A stretch of DNA of 64,000 nucleotides from Microbacterium testaceum (GTDB lineage: Bacteria; Actinomycetota; Actinomycetes; Actinomycetales; Microbacteriaceae). The notes beneath the pieces are model-generated. The model worked only from the letters and a program-made list of their open reading frames with translations. It had not been told where the DNA came from and did no database searches. The translations under genes and the position numbers were made by a program. The DNA is taken from contig NZ_BJML01000008.1 of NCBI RefSeq assembly GCF_006539145.1, positions 62,001 to 126,000 on the forward strand, written 5' to 3'. This document shows positions 35,929-45,273 of the stretch, piece after piece (the first letter of the stretch is position 1; every line of letters starts with the position of its first letter).

Positions 35929-37293
35929 ATGTCGACGACGACAACGATCCCCACGAGTCTGCGGCGTTCGATCTCGAACACCCTCAAAGGCTCGGCCGGC
36001 AACCTCGTGGAGTGGTACGACGTCTACGTCTACTCCGTCTTCGCGGTGTACTTCGAGTCGCAGTTCTTCAGCTCCGATGACAAGAACTCCACCATCTACG
36101 TGTGGGCGATCTTCGCCGTCACCTTCCTCATGCGGCCGATCGGCTCGTGGTTCTTCGGCCGCTTCGCCGACCGATACGGCCGCCGCCTGTCGCTGACCGT
36201 GTCGGTGTCGCTCATGGCGTTCTGTTCGCTGATCATCGCGTTCGCGCCCACCGCCGAGGCGATCGGCGTCGGCGCCGTCGTGATCCTCGTGTTCGCGCGC
36301 CTGCTGCAGGGCTTCGCCACCGGCGGCGAGTACGGCACGAGTGCCACGTACATGTCCGAGGCGGCCATGCCCGGCCGCCGCGGGTTCCTCTCGTCGTTCC
36401 ACTACGTCACGCTCGTCGGCGGACACGTCCTCGCTCAGACGACACTGCTGATCATGGTGCTGACCCTCGACGAAGAGGCCATCTCGACCTGGGGCTGGCG
36501 CGTCGCCTTCGCCATCGGCGGCGTCGCAGCGGTGGCGGTGTTCTGGATGCGTCGCACCATGGACGAGTCGCTCGAGAAGCACGTGCTCGACGACACCAAG
36601 GCCGGTCGCGCGAAGGACTCCGGGTCGATGAGCGACCTTCTCGTCAACAACTGGCGACCGCTCCTACTGTGCTTCGCCATCACCGCCGGCGGCACCGTCG
36701 CGTTCTACACGTACTCGGTCACCGGGCCGAACATCGTCAAGACCGCTTTCTCGGGGGGAGACGTCGTCACCGGCACCGTCATCAACCTCATCGCGCTGAG
36801 CGCGCTGATGCTCATGCAGCCCCTCGGCGGCTGGCTGTCCGACAAGGTCGGACGCAAGTCGCTCCTGGTCTTCTTCGGCGTCGGCGGTGTGCTGTACACC
36901 TGGTTCCTCATCACCATGCTTCCGCAGCAGACCAACGAGTTCGCCGCCTTCGCGATCCTCCTCGGCGGCTTCGTGATCCTCACCGGGTACACCTCGATCA
37001 ACGCGCTCGTGAAGGCGCAGCTGTTTCCGACGCACGTGCGCGCCCTGGGCGTCGGGCTCGGCTACGCCCTCGCCAACTCGCTGTTCGGCGGGACGGCGCC
37101 GCTGCTCTACGCCGGGGCGCAGTCGGCCGAGCAGGTGCCGCTGTTCATCGTCTACGTGACGGTCATCATCGCCGCATCTCTCGCCGTGTACGTCTTCGCC
37201 CTGCGCAATAAGGCACCGAACTGGCTCGACGACGAACTGGTGATGCGCGAGGCGCAGCAGCAGAAGTCGCGCGAGACGGTGGTGGCCCGCTGA
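35929..37293 (+). CDS. MHS family MFS transporter (metabolite:H+ symporter, KgtP/CitA-like)
   Basis: A 454-residue transporter with 12 predicted membrane helices. The start SISNTLKGSAGNLVEWYDVYVYSVF and the loop GRFADRYGRRLSL are signatures of the metabolite:H+ symporter group, which carries 2-oxoglutarate, citrate, proline/betaine or shikimate. RLLQGFATGGEYGTSATYMSEAA is the conserved helix 4-5 motif. It is divergent from the two-component operon, so its substrate is probably the carboxylate sensed there; that link is inference. Confidence 0.9.
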   Translation: MSTTTTIPTSLRRSISNTLKGSAGNLVEWYDVYVYSVFAVYFESQFFSSDDKNSTIYVWAIFAVTFLMRPIGSWFFGRFADRYGRRLSLTVSVSLMAFCSLIIAFAPTAEAIGVGAVVILVFARLLQGFATGGEYGTSATYMSEAAMPGRRGFLSSFHYVTLVGGHVLAQTTLLIMVLTLDEEAISTWGWRVAFAIGGVAAVAVFWMRRTMDESLEKHVLDDTKAGRAKDSGSMSDLLVNNWRPLLLCFAITAGGTVAFYTYSVTGPNIVKTAFSGGDVVTGTVINLIALSALMLMQPLGGWLSDKVGRKSLLVFFGVGGVLYTWFLITMLPQQTNEFAAFAILLGGFVILTGYTSINALVKAQLFPTHVRALGVGLGYALANSLFGGTAPLLYAGAQSAEQVPLFIVYVTVIIAASLAVYVFALRNKAPNWLDDELVMREAQQQKSRETVVAR

Positions 37294-37297
37294 GACC

Positions 37298-37340
37298 GTG
37301 GTGAGGGCGCCTCTTCCGTCGGGGGAGGCGCCCTCACCAC
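37298..37340 (+). terminator. Terminator after the MHS transporter gene
   Basis: A perfect 16-base stem GTGGTGAGGGCGCCTC (37298-37313) / GAGGCGCCCTCACCAC (37325-37340) with an 11-base loop starts right after the stop codon. No T-run. Beyond it, 37341-37550 shows no gene I can support. Confidence 0.7.
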
Positions 37341-37550
37341 GCGGGGTGGGGATCGTCCGCGCGTGCGCCGGGTCGCGGCATCCGGGGTCGAGGTCCAGCC
37401 CTTCGCGCGTCGCGTCGCGTCGGTCACCAAACGCGCCGGAATCGGATCGCGTCAGCAGAATCGGATGCCGCGGCCCCTTGCATCCGCTATCGATGCGAAG
37501 ATCCGAATCCGGTGCGCAGCGGGAGCCCGAGAAGCGCTCACCGAACGACG

Positions 37551-37576
37551 AAAGCCCCCGCAGAAGCGGAGGCTTT
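37551..37576 (-). terminator. Terminator of the tRNA-Ala transcript
   Basis: On the minus strand AAAGCCTCCGC and GCGGGGGCTTT form an 11-base stem with one G-U pair and a TTCT loop, 6 bases past the tRNA 3' end, followed by CGTCGTTC. Confidence 0.75.
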
Positions 37577-37582
37577 CTCTTG

Positions 37583-37658
37583 TGGTGGACCTGAGGGGAC
37601 TCGAACCCCTGACCCCCTGCATGCCATGCAGGTGCGCTACCAGCTGCGCCACAGGCCC
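37583..37658 (-). tRNA. tRNA-Ala (anticodon GGC)
   Basis: A 76-base cloverleaf on the minus strand. The acceptor stem GGGCCTG pairs with CAGGTCC (one G-U), D-loop AGCTGGTAG, anticodon stem CCTGC/GCAGG with loop ATGGCAT (anticodon GGC), T-arm with GTTCGAGTC, discriminator A and an encoded CCA at 37583-37585. It reads GCC/GCU alanine codons, GCC being among the most used in this genome. Confidence 0.97.
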
Positions 37659-37698
37659 ATTTTCTGTTTTCCGCCCCGTTTGAGGCAACTCCATGAGC

Positions 37699-38607
37699 TT
37701 ACAACACAGATCGGGAGTGCAAGAAATCGGCGCCGCCGGGCGTGTCGTCGGATGCCGCCACCGCGAGCAGGACGGCCCTTCGCAACCGCTGGGCGCGAGC
37801 GCTGAGGGCTCTCTGTCGCGCAACGTACTCGCTCTTCCCCTCGGGCGTTTCGATGGGCACCGGCGCATAGCCCCACGCGGTGAGATCGTACGGCGAGGCC
37901 TGCATATCGAGCGCGCGGATGTCGCGCGCGAGCTCGAACGCGTCGAGCAGCAGCGGACCGGGAACCAAGGGTCCGAGCTTCACGGCCCACTTGTAGACAT
38001 CCATTCCGGCGTGCAGGCACCCGGGCTGCTCGCGCGCGGCCTGGTCCTCGCGTCGGAGCGGTGTGCGGTTGAGTGGTACCGCCTCGGGAGTGAAGAACCG
38101 GAAAGCGTCGAAGTGCGTGCACGTGAGGTCGTGGGCGTCGACCACCGCGTCCGTACCGTCGCGGCCGAGACGCAGCGGAACGGCGTGCCGCACCTCGTCG
38201 GAGCGATAGGCCATCGCCCACTCGTGCAGCCCGAAGCATCCGAACCGTGCGGGTCGGTCGAGCGTTGCACGCAGCAGGTTGACGATCCCGCGGTACATCG
38301 ACCCCTTCTCGGTACGGAAACGCTCGGCATCCACCTCGACTCCGGCGCCCTCGGTCCGGTACCAGCGCCATGTGGAGCGCTCTCCGGCCCCCTCGAGCAG
38401 GACGCCCGCCCCCGGGTGCCACCGTCGCAGAATCGCGGGCTTGTAGGAGTAGTACGTGAAGAGGAAGTCCTCGACCGGGTGCTTCTGCGCCCGGCTCGCA
38501 CGAGCGCGGTGATCGGCCGTGAGCGCGTCGGCTCGTGCCGCGTGTGCCTCGACGGCGGCCGTCCACTCTTCGCGCGTCAGGACGTTGTGAGTCGCGAGTT
38601 GCGTCAC
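37699..38607 (-). CDS. Conserved actinobacterial protein, commonly annotated 3-methyladenine DNA glycosylase
   Basis: A 302-residue soluble protein with HPVEDFLFTYYSYKPAILRRWHPGAG near residues 43-68, a segment I associate with actinobacterial proteins carrying the name 3-methyladenine DNA glycosylase. I see no clear helix-hairpin-helix or AAG-type active site, so the enzymatic name is not supported by what is visible. Its ATG overlaps the SRAP stop (ATGA), and sharing an operon with a DNA repair gene is consistent with a repair role. Confidence 0.75.
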   Translation of the reverse strand: MTQLATHNVLTREEWTAAVEAHAARADALTADHRARASRAQKHPVEDFLFTYYSYKPAILRRWHPGAGVLLEGAGERSTWRWYRTEGAGVEVDAERFRTEKGSMYRGIVNLLRATLDRPARFGCFGLHEWAMAYRSDEVRHAVPLRLGRDGTDAVVDAHDLTCTHFDAFRFFTPEAVPLNRTPLRREDQAAREQPGCLHAGMDVYKWAVKLGPLVPGPLLLDAFELARDIRALDMQASPYDLTAWGYAPVPIETPEGKSEYVARQRALSARAQRLRRAVLLAVAASDDTPGGADFLHSRSVL

Positions 38608-39314
38608 TCGACCGGCTCGATGAGCTCGGGGGAGTCGTTGCGGACGTTGCCCACCGCCGAAGAGACCACATGGTCGTCGAGGGTCTCGGCCATGTCGGGA
38701 GCGGCGTCGATGGCCGCATCGAGGATGTCTCCGACGTTCTCGGTCGTGGGGTCGAGCCAGGCGTCGGCGAAGTCGGGGTCCATGAACAACGGCATGCGGT
38801 CGTGGATGGATCCCAGTCGCCCGATCGCGTCACGGGTGAGGATCGTGCAGCTCAGCACCCAGCGCGCCGGGTCGTCGTCGGCGAGAGCAGGGTCTTTCCA
38901 CCACTCGTAGAGCCCCGCGAAGAAAAGGGGCGACCCGTCGGCGGGGTGGATGTAGTGCGGCGTCTTGCCCTCGTCGGTGGTCTTCCACTCGTAGTACCCG
39001 GATGCCGGGATCACGGCGCGTCGCTTGATGAGCGCGTTGCGGAACATCGGCTTGTCTTCGACGTCTTCGCTGCGCGCGTTGAACGCCCGCGCGCCGATTG
39101 CACGGTCTTTCGCCCACCCGGGGATGAGGCCCCACCGCGCCACCTCGAGGCGGCGCACCGGTGGCTCGCTCTTGATCGAGTCGAGCACGATCGCCACCTG
39201 CGAGGTGGGAGCGATGTTGTACGAGGGCTTCGGCAGTTCGTCGGCCTCGACGTCGACGCGCAGCACCCCCACGAGCTCGGAGGCCACGTTGGCTACGACG
39301 AATCGACCGCACAT
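38604..39314 (-). CDS. SRAP (SOS response-associated peptidase) family protein, YedK/HMCES-like
   Basis: A 236-residue protein opening MCGRFV: the mature N-terminal Cys2 forms a stable crosslink to abasic sites in single-stranded DNA, protecting them. Other family marks are YNIAPTSQVAIV, ARWGLIPGWAKD, NARSE, RRAVIPASGYYEWK and HDRMPLF. GGTGGAGG precedes the ATG. Length and motifs are normal. Translationally coupled to the downstream glycosylase-annotated gene. Confidence 0.95.
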   Translation of the reverse strand: MCGRFVVANVASELVGVLRVDVEADELPKPSYNIAPTSQVAIVLDSIKSEPPVRRLEVARWGLIPGWAKDRAIGARAFNARSEDVEDKPMFRNALIKRRAVIPASGYYEWKTTDEGKTPHYIHPADGSPLFFAGLYEWWKDPALADDDPARWVLSCTILTRDAIGRLGSIHDRMPLFMDPDFADAWLDPTTENVGDILDAAIDAAPDMAETLDDHVVSSAVGNVRNDSPELIEPVE

Positions 39315-39468
39315 GCCTCCACCGTACGCGTCCCCTCCGACATCGGACCGCGGGCCGGGCCGCGGCCGCGGACGGCCTCGCGATATGCGCCACCTCGATC
39401 TCTGGTGCGACCGCCATCGCGCCTGTCGCCGAACAAGCGCACGGCGACCGGCGCCGCGGCATCCGGGA

Positions 39469-40500
39469 TCAGGCGTCGTTCGAGATGACGCCCGTGCTGC
39501 GGAGTCGGTCGAGAAGGCCCGCGCCGTCGGACTCGGTCACCCACGGCACCTCGGCCGCGGAGTGGTCGTCGACCACGGTGCGGCCACCGGCGAGCACCGC
39601 TTCGGCAGGGAGGAGCTTGCGGATCGCCACCGCGGCGACGTTCTGAGGGTGCTCGATGGCGAACCCGGTATAGATCGCGTCGTCGTGCTGCCCGTCGTCG
39701 CCGACCAGCAGCCACTTCACCTGCGGGAATTCCGTAGCGAGGCGGCGGAGGTTCTGTTCCTTGTGCTCCCGACCGCTGCGGAACCAGCGATCGTGCGTCG
39801 GGCCCCAGTCGGTGAGCAGGAACGATCCCGCGGGGAAGAGATGTCGGCGCATGAAGCGCGTGAGGGTCGGTGCGACGTTCCATGCGCCGGTCGAGAGGTA
39901 AATCACCGGCGTACCAGGGTGCTCGCGAGTGAGGCGTTCGAGCATCACGGCCATGCCCGGCACGGGCTGGCGCGCGTGCTCGTCGACGACGAACGAGTTC
40001 CAGGCGGCGAGCAGCGGGCGCGGGAGCAGCGTGACCATGACGGTGTCGTCGATGTCGCTGACGACGCCGAACCGCACGCCGGAGCCCACGATGAACACGC
40101 GTGTCTCGGCGGGCTCGCTGCCCTCGACCGACATGGTGATGGTCTGCCAGCCGGGGGAGAGGGTCGCGGGGAGCTTCGCGTCGATCACTCCGCCGCGATC
40201 CGCCACGACGCGGTGCGTGACCCCGTCGATGACGACATCGACCTGGGCGAAGCCGACGGGAACGGCGGCGAAGCTGCGCCACCCCCGCAGGCTCGCGAAC
40301 TCCCCCGTGGAGGTGCGCTTGATGGGCGGGGCGATCAGCACGCGGCCGAGAACGCGTACCCACTCCTCGGAGCCGTACCCCGGGAACCCGGTGACGGCCG
40401 GACGCAGGCCGCGTGCGCGCGCTCGACGTTCGCGCCAGCGGTGGAAACGGCGCTCGAGTCGGGCGAACCAGAGCACTTTGGCGCGAGGAGAGCGAGGCAT
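39469..40500 (-). CDS. APP1-family phosphatase (DUF2183)
   Basis: A 343-residue protein. The C-terminal half has the haloacid-dehalogenase-type motif SDIDDTVMVT (Asp nucleophile), then VIYLSTGAWN and KWLLVGDDGQHDDAIY, the arrangement of the App1 catalytic domain known from yeast phosphatidate phosphatase App1. The N-terminal half looks like a beta-rich domain. It may act on a membrane lipid phosphate; the substrate is not shown. It starts 5 bases after the DedA stop, so the two are one operon, consistent with a membrane-lipid theme. Confidence 0.88.
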   Translation of the reverse strand: MPRSPRAKVLWFARLERRFHRWRERRARARGLRPAVTGFPGYGSEEWVRVLGRVLIAPPIKRTSTGEFASLRGWRSFAAVPVGFAQVDVVIDGVTHRVVADRGGVIDAKLPATLSPGWQTITMSVEGSEPAETRVFIVGSGVRFGVVSDIDDTVMVTLLPRPLLAAWNSFVVDEHARQPVPGMAVMLERLTREHPGTPVIYLSTGAWNVAPTLTRFMRRHLFPAGSFLLTDWGPTHDRWFRSGREHKEQNLRRLATEFPQVKWLLVGDDGQHDDAIYTGFAIEHPQNVAAVAIRKLLPAEAVLAGGRTVVDDHSAAEVPWVTESDGAGLLDRLRSTGVISNDA

Positions 40501-40505
40501 CTCCC

Positions 40506-41186
40506 TCAGTCTTTCACGTCACCGTCCACCGGTTCGAGGGGGGCGGCCTCATCGGCGAGGTGACGGCGTTCCATGCGCTCGATGATCTTCTTGCCGACGA
40601 AGACCAGCACGAAGAAGACCACGAGGATGCCGACGAAGACATAGCCCGCGTAGTGGATGCGGTCGGAGAGCTCGCGGTAGGTACCCGCGGCCGAGGCCGC
40701 CACCGTGACGTACAGGCTCGACCAGACGAGGCACGCGGGAGTCGTCCACGCGAGGAAGCGACGGTAGCTGTAGCCGCTCATGCCGACCGTCAGCGGCACC
40801 AGGGAATGGAGCACCGGCAGGAATCGTGACAGGAAGATCGCCGGTCCGCCGCGCCGACGCAGGTACCGGTCGGCGCGCTCCCAGTTGCGTTCGCCGAGCT
40901 TCTGTCCGAGGCGCGACGAGCGGATGCGCGGACCGAAATAACGGCCCAGCCAGAACCCGAAGCTCTCGCCGATCAGGGCCCCGACGACGATGGCCGCGGC
41001 CAGCACGACACCCTCGAGCGGCGAGGCGACGGCGGTTCCCGCGACGATCACCATGGTGTCGCCCGGAACGATGAGGCCCACGAGCACGCTGGTCTCGAGC
41101 ATCATGGCCACGCCCGCGACCACGGTACGCAGCACCGGGTCGACGTCGCGGACCAGGTCGAGCAGTGACGTGAGAATATCGTTCAC
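40506..41186 (-). CDS. DedA family membrane protein
   Basis: A 226-residue protein with several membrane helices and the DedA/SNARE-associated motifs: GLIVPGDTMVIVAGTAV near the N-terminus, GESFGFWLGRYFGPRI, and FLSRFLPVLHSLVPLTVGMSGYSYRRFL. DedA proteins help move lipid carriers such as undecaprenyl phosphate across the membrane. GTG 41186 sits inside the sequence GGAGGTGAAC and only 7 bases from a -10 box (TAGGCT), so it is probably leaderless. Confidence 0.9.
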   Translation of the reverse strand: MNDILTSLLDLVRDVDPVLRTVVAGVAMMLETSVLVGLIVPGDTMVIVAGTAVASPLEGVVLAAAIVVGALIGESFGFWLGRYFGPRIRSSRLGQKLGERNWERADRYLRRRGGPAIFLSRFLPVLHSLVPLTVGMSGYSYRRFLAWTTPACLVWSSLYVTVAASAAGTYRELSDRIHYAGYVFVGILVVFFVLVFVGKKIIERMERRHLADEAAPLEPVDGDVKD

Positions 41187-41228
41187 CTCCGTCAGCCTAG
41201 GCCCGCCGCACCGCTCTAGCCTGGGAGC
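41187..41228. promoter_or_regulatory. Overlapping divergent promoters of dedA-type gene and pabB
   Basis: TAGCCT at 41217-41222 ends 6 bases before pabB GTG 41229; on the other strand TAGGCT (41194-41199) ends 7 bases before the DedA start at 41186. The two -10 boxes are separated by 17 bases, so each lies exactly where the -35 of the other would be. Confidence 0.55.
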
Positions 41229-42467
41229 GTGCCCCGCTCGCTTCCCCCGTTCACCCTGGCGCGGTGGAAAGACCCCGAGGCGATGTTCCTGCACCTCTTC
41301 GCTGCGGCGGGCGATGCGTTCTGGCTCGACGCCGGCCGCGACGCCTCATCGGGGTGGAGCTGGATGGGCACCGGACGCCTTGACGCGAGTGACCGGGCCC
41401 TGCAGAGCGATGTCGCAACGTTCGGCGACGCGGCCGATGACGCCGGTCCGTTCCGCGGCGGATGGGTCGGTTGGCGCTCCTACGAGGGCCGGGACTCCTG
41501 GCTCCGTGTCGACACCTTCCTCGCGTTCGACCACACCCGGCGACGCGTGCACGTCTTCGGCGACGCCGACCTCGCCGCACGGGCCGCCGCCGCGCCGCCG
41601 GCCGCGGCCGTCGATCCCGCGGCGAACCGGGGCATGGCATCCGCTCGCGTGAGTCCCGACCGCTACGCCGAGCTCATCGAGGCGTGCCGCGCTCGGATCC
41701 GCGAGGGCGACGCCTACCAGCTGTGCCTCACCACCCGCTTCACGGTGCCGGGTGAGCACGACGCGGTCGCGGTGTTCCGGCGGCTGCGGCAAGCCTCCGC
41801 CTCGCACCACGCGGGTTTCGTCCGTATCGGTGGCGCGACGCTGGTGAGCGCTTCTCCCGAACGCTTCCTCGAGGTGCACGACGGCCGCGTGCACACCCAC
41901 CCCATCAAGGGCACGCGTCCGCGTTCCGCCGATCCCGCTCGCGATCGCGCCCTCGCCGACGAGCTGCGGGCGGATGCCAAGGAGCAGGCCGAGAACGTCA
42001 TGATCGTCGACCTGATGCGCAATGACCTGTCGCGCGTCTGCGAACCGTCGACGGTCGGGGTCGACCGACTCCTCGACGTGGAGACGTATCCGACCGTGCA
42101 TCAGCTCGTGAGCGAGGTGTCGGGGCGACTCCTGCCCGGGACCACGATCGCGGAGCTGCTCGACGCCGCGTTCCCGGCCGGAAGCATGACGGGGGCTCCG
42201 AAGAGGTCTGCGATGCAGATCCTCGCCGAGCTCGAGGGAGCCGAGCGCGGCATCTACTCCGGCGCCTTCGGCTGGATCGGCGACGACGGGGCGGCAGACC
42301 TCGCGATGGTCATCCGGAGCGTCGTCGTGGAGCGGGATGCCGCCTGGGTCGGCGCCGGCGGCGGGATCACGTGGCGCTCGGTCGCGGCATCCGAGGTCGC
42401 CGAGGTGGGGATCAAAGCGCGAGCGCCCCTCGCCGCTCTCGGTGCCCGAGTACCGCCCGGGTGGTGA
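41229..42467 (+). CDS. pabB: Aminodeoxychorismate synthase component I
   Basis: A 412-residue chorismate-utilising enzyme making aminodeoxychorismate for folate synthesis. Motifs in order: [61 protein letters not shown] and [10 protein letters not shown]. It is closer to PabB than to TrpE because of the lone position away from trp genes and the short N-terminal domain, but TrpE or an isochorismate-type relative cannot be fully excluded. The pabA glutaminase is not adjacent. Confidence 0.85.
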   Translation: MPRSLPPFTLARWKDPEAMFLHLFAAAGDAFWLDAGRDASSGWSWMGTGRLDASDRALQSDVATFGDAADDAGPFRGGWVGWRSYEGRDSWLRVDTFLAFDHTRRRVHVFGDADLAARAAAAPPAAAVDPAANRGMASARVSPDRYAELIEACRARIREGDAYQLCLTTRFTVPGEHDAVAVFRRLRQASASHHAGFVRIGGATLVSASPERFLEVHDGRVHTHPIKGTRPRSADPARDRALADELRADAKEQAENVMIVDLMRNDLSRVCEPSTVGVDRLLDVETYPTVHQLVSEVSGRLLPGTTIAELLDAAFPAGSMTGAPKRSAMQILAELEGAERGIYSGAFGWIGDDGAADLAMVIRSVVVERDAAWVGAGGGITWRSVAASEVAEVGIKARAPLAALGARVPPGW

Positions 42468-42532
42468 CGGCGGGTCCGATAGCCTGGGAGTTGGTCCCCG
42501 CGGCCCCCCGACCTTCACGATTGGCTTCACCC

Positions 42533-45106
42533 GTGTCTCAGAACTCCGCAGCAGACCCCCGCGAGGGGGGCTTCGACACCCACGCCATCCAGGCGAAGTG
42601 GCAGCAGGCTTGGGCCGAGAAAGACCCGTTCCGTGCCGGGGGCGACGATGACACGCGCCCCCGCAAGTACGTGCTCGCGATGTTCCCCTACCCCTCGGGC
42701 GACCTGCACATGGGCCACGCCGAGAATTACCTCTACAGCGACATCGTGGCGCGCTTCTGGCGCCACCGCGGCTACAACGTGCTCAACCCGATCGGCTGGG
42801 ACTCGTTCGGCCTGCCCGCAGAGAACGCCGCCATCAAGCGCGGCGCCGACCCCGTCGAGTGGACCTACGCCAACATCGCGCAGCAGAAGGCGAGCCTGAA
42901 AGACTACGGCGTCTCGTTCGACTGGAGCCGCGTGCTGCACACCAGCGACCCCGAGTACTACCGCTGGAACCAGTGGCTGTTCCAGAGGCTGTACGAGAAG
43001 GGCCTGGCCTACCGCAAGGACGCCCTGGTCAACTGGGACCCGGTGGATCAGACCGTGCTCGCCAACGAGCAGGTGCTGCCCGACGGCACCTCCGAGCGCA
43101 GCGGCGCCGTCGTCGTCAAGAAGAAGCTGACGCAGTGGTTCCTGCGCATCACCGACTACGCCGACCGCCTGCTCGACGATCTGAACCAGCTCGAGGGCTT
43201 CTGGCCGAGCAAGGTCATCCAGATGCAGCGCAACTGGATCGGCCGCTCGATCGGCGCCGACATCGAGTTCGAGATCGAGGGCCGCGACGACAAGATCACG
43301 GTCTTCTCCACCCGCCCCGACACGCTCCACGGAGCGACGTTCTTCGTCGTCGCGCCCGAGTCCGATCTGGCGACCGAGCTCGCGGCATCCGCGGATCAGG
43401 GGGTGCGCGAGACGTTCGAGGCGTACCTGGCTCAGGTGCAGCGCGCGACCGACATCGAGCGTCAGGCGACCGACCGCCCCAAGACCGGGGTGTTCCTCGG
43501 TCACCACGCGATCAACCCGGTCAACGGCGAGAAGCTGCCCATCTGGGCCGCCGACTACGTCTTGGCCGACTACGGTCACGGCGCGGTCATGGCCGTGCCC
43601 GCGCACGACCAGCGCGACCTCGACTTCGCCCGTGCCTTCGACCTGCCCGTGAAGGTCGTCGTCGACACGACCGCGCCGATCACCGGCGCGATCCCGGTCA
43701 TCGAGCTCGACGACGAGGGCGTGCCGATCGACCCGCTCGGCGACATCGACGACCTGGATCCGGTCAAGACCGGCATCGCGCTCACCGGAGACGGTCGCAT
43801 GATGAACTCGGGCTCGCTCAACGGGCTGTCGAAGCGTCACGCGATCACCCGCATGATCGAGGAGCTCGAAGCCAAGGGCGTCGGCCGCGCCGCCAAGACG
43901 TACCGCCTGCGCGACTGGCTGATCTCGCGTCAGCGCTACTGGGGGACGCCCATCCCGATGCTGCACGGGGAGGACGGCTCGATCACGCCGGTTCCCGCCG
44001 ACCAGCTGCCGGTGACGCTGCCCTCGGTCGAGGGACTCGACCTCAAGCCCAAGGGAACCTCGCCGCTCGGCGCGGCCACCGACTGGGTGCAGGTGACCGA
44101 CCCCGAGACGGGCCAGACGCTGCTGCGCGACCCCGACACGATGGACACCTTCGTCGACAGCTCGTGGTACTACCTGCGCTTCCTGTCGCCGAACAGCGAG
44201 ACCGAGGCGTTCTCCGCCCGCGAGGCGAACAAGTGGGGCCCCGTCGACTTCTACATCGGCGGCGTCGAGCACGCGATCCTGCACCTGCTGTACGCGCGCT
44301 TCATCACCAAGGCCCTCTTCGACATGGGCCTGGTGGAGTTCACCGAGCCGTTCTCGAGCCTCATCAACCAGGGCATGGTCATCCTCGACGGCACGAAGAT
44401 GTCGAAGAGCAAGGGCAACCTGGTGCTGTTCCAGGAGGAGCTCGACGCCCACGGTGCCGACGCCCTGCGCGTCGCGCTCGCCTTCGCGGGCCCCGTGGAA
44501 GACGACAAAGACTGGAACGACGTCTCGACGACGGGTGCGGCCAAGTTCCTCGCCCGCGCCCTGCGCATCGCTCACGACGTCGACAGCGAGACCGACGTGG
44601 TCTGGGCCGAGGGCGACTCCTCGCTCCGCCGTGTCACGCATCGCCTGCTGGCGGATGCCGCGAACCTCATCGAGCAGACGAAGTTCAACGTCGTCGTCGC
44701 CCGCCTGATGGAGCTCGTCAATGCCACCCGCAAGGCGATCGACGGAAAGGCCGGCGCGAGCGACCCCGCCGTCCGCGAGGCGGCCGAGGTCATCGCGATG
44801 ACCCTCGACCTCTTTGCCCCGCACACCGCCGAAGAGATGTGGGCGACGCTCGGCTACGACGGTTTCGTGGGACTCGCGACCTGGCGTCAGGCCGACCCCA
44901 CGCTTCTCGTCGAAGACACGGTCACCGCCGTCGTGCAGATCGACGGCAAGGTGCGCGGCACGCTCGAGGTCTCGGCCAAGATCGGCGCCGACGAGCTCGA
45001 GGCCCTCGCCCGCGGCGACGAGCGCATCGTCCGCGCCCTGGGCGAGCGGGAGATCGTGCGCGCGGTGGTGCGTCCGCCGAAGGTGGTCAGCTTCTCGACG
45101 AAGTAG
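42533..45106 (+). CDS. leuS: Leucine--tRNA ligase
   Basis: An 857-residue class I synthetase charging tRNA-Leu. HIGH motif HMGH in [14 protein letters not shown] near residue 60, KMSKS in [12 protein letters not shown] near residue 625, an editing domain with [17 protein letters not shown] between them, and the C-terminal [13 protein letters not shown] segment. GTG 42533 fits the usual N-terminus but has no ribosome site. A TTG at 42491, 5 bases after TAGCCT (42480-42485), would add 14 residues and give a leaderless start. Confidence 0.95.
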   Translation: MSQNSAADPREGGFDTHAIQAKWQQAWAEKDPFRAGGDDDTRPRKYVLAMFPYPSGDLHMGHAENYLYSDIVARFWRHRGYNVLNPIGWDSFGLPAENAAIKRGADPVEWTYANIAQQKASLKDYGVSFDWSRVLHTSDPEYYRWNQWLFQRLYEKGLAYRKDALVNWDPVDQTVLANEQVLPDGTSERSGAVVVKKKLTQWFLRITDYADRLLDDLNQLEGFWPSKVIQMQRNWIGRSIGADIEFEIEGRDDKITVFSTRPDTLHGATFFVVAPESDLATELAASADQGVRETFEAYLAQVQRATDIERQATDRPKTGVFLGHHAINPVNGEKLPIWAADYVLADYGHGAVMAVPAHDQRDLDFARAFDLPVKVVVDTTAPITGAIPVIELDDEGVPIDPLGDIDDLDPVKTGIALTGDGRMMNSGSLNGLSKRHAITRMIEELEAKGVGRAAKTYRLRDWLISRQRYWGTPIPMLHGEDGSITPVPADQLPVTLPSVEGLDLKPKGTSPLGAATDWVQVTDPETGQTLLRDPDTMDTFVDSSWYYLRFLSPNSETEAFSAREANKWGPVDFYIGGVEHAILHLLYARFITKALFDMGLVEFTEPFSSLINQGMVILDGTKMSKSKGNLVLFQEELDAHGADALRVALAFAGPVEDDKDWNDVSTTGAAKFLARALRIAHDVDSETDVVWAEGDSSLRRVTHRLLADAANLIEQTKFNVVVARLMELVNATRKAIDGKAGASDPAVREAAEVIAMTLDLFAPHTAEEMWATLGYDGFVGLATWRQADPTLLVEDTVTAVVQIDGKVRGTLEVSAKIGADELEALARGDERIVRALGEREIVRAVVRPPKVVSFSTK

Positions 45107-45122
45107 GTTCTCGCTCCGGATG

Positions 45123-45161
45123 CCACGTCCCCGGCGCTCTGCGGAGTGCGGGGGGCCGTGG
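45123..45161 (+). terminator. Probable terminator after leuS
   Basis: An interrupted hairpin: CCACG (45123-45127) pairs with CGTGG (45157-45161), with further C-rich/G-rich pairing and GCGCTC/GAGTGC inside. No T-run. The remaining gap to 45273 shows no gene. Confidence 0.5.
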
Positions 45162-45273
45162 CCTCCGTCGTTCTCGGGGGCGGCGTCGAGGGATTCAGCG
45201 AGGGCGAAAGTAGATCGTTCCGTCGCGGGCGCGATCGAGAAGCCCGGCGTCGACGAAGTAGCTTTGAGGCGGG

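Noticed and set aside
37152..37430. Open frame on the minus strand after the MHS transporter gene.
   Set aside because: It runs through the transporter end and its terminator, is Arg/Thr/Pro-rich without motifs and has no ribosome site.
42371..42532. Upstream extension of leuS to a GTG at 42371.
   Set aside because: It would overlap pabB by 97 bases, and the added residues have no resemblance to leucyl-tRNA synthetases; the promoter box lies at 42480.
45095..45261. TCGACGAAGTAG at the leuS 3' end (45095-45106) repeated at 45250-45261.
   Set aside because: A 12-base match 155 bases apart near a stop codon could be a recombination scar, but nothing else between the copies supports insertion of a mobile piece.
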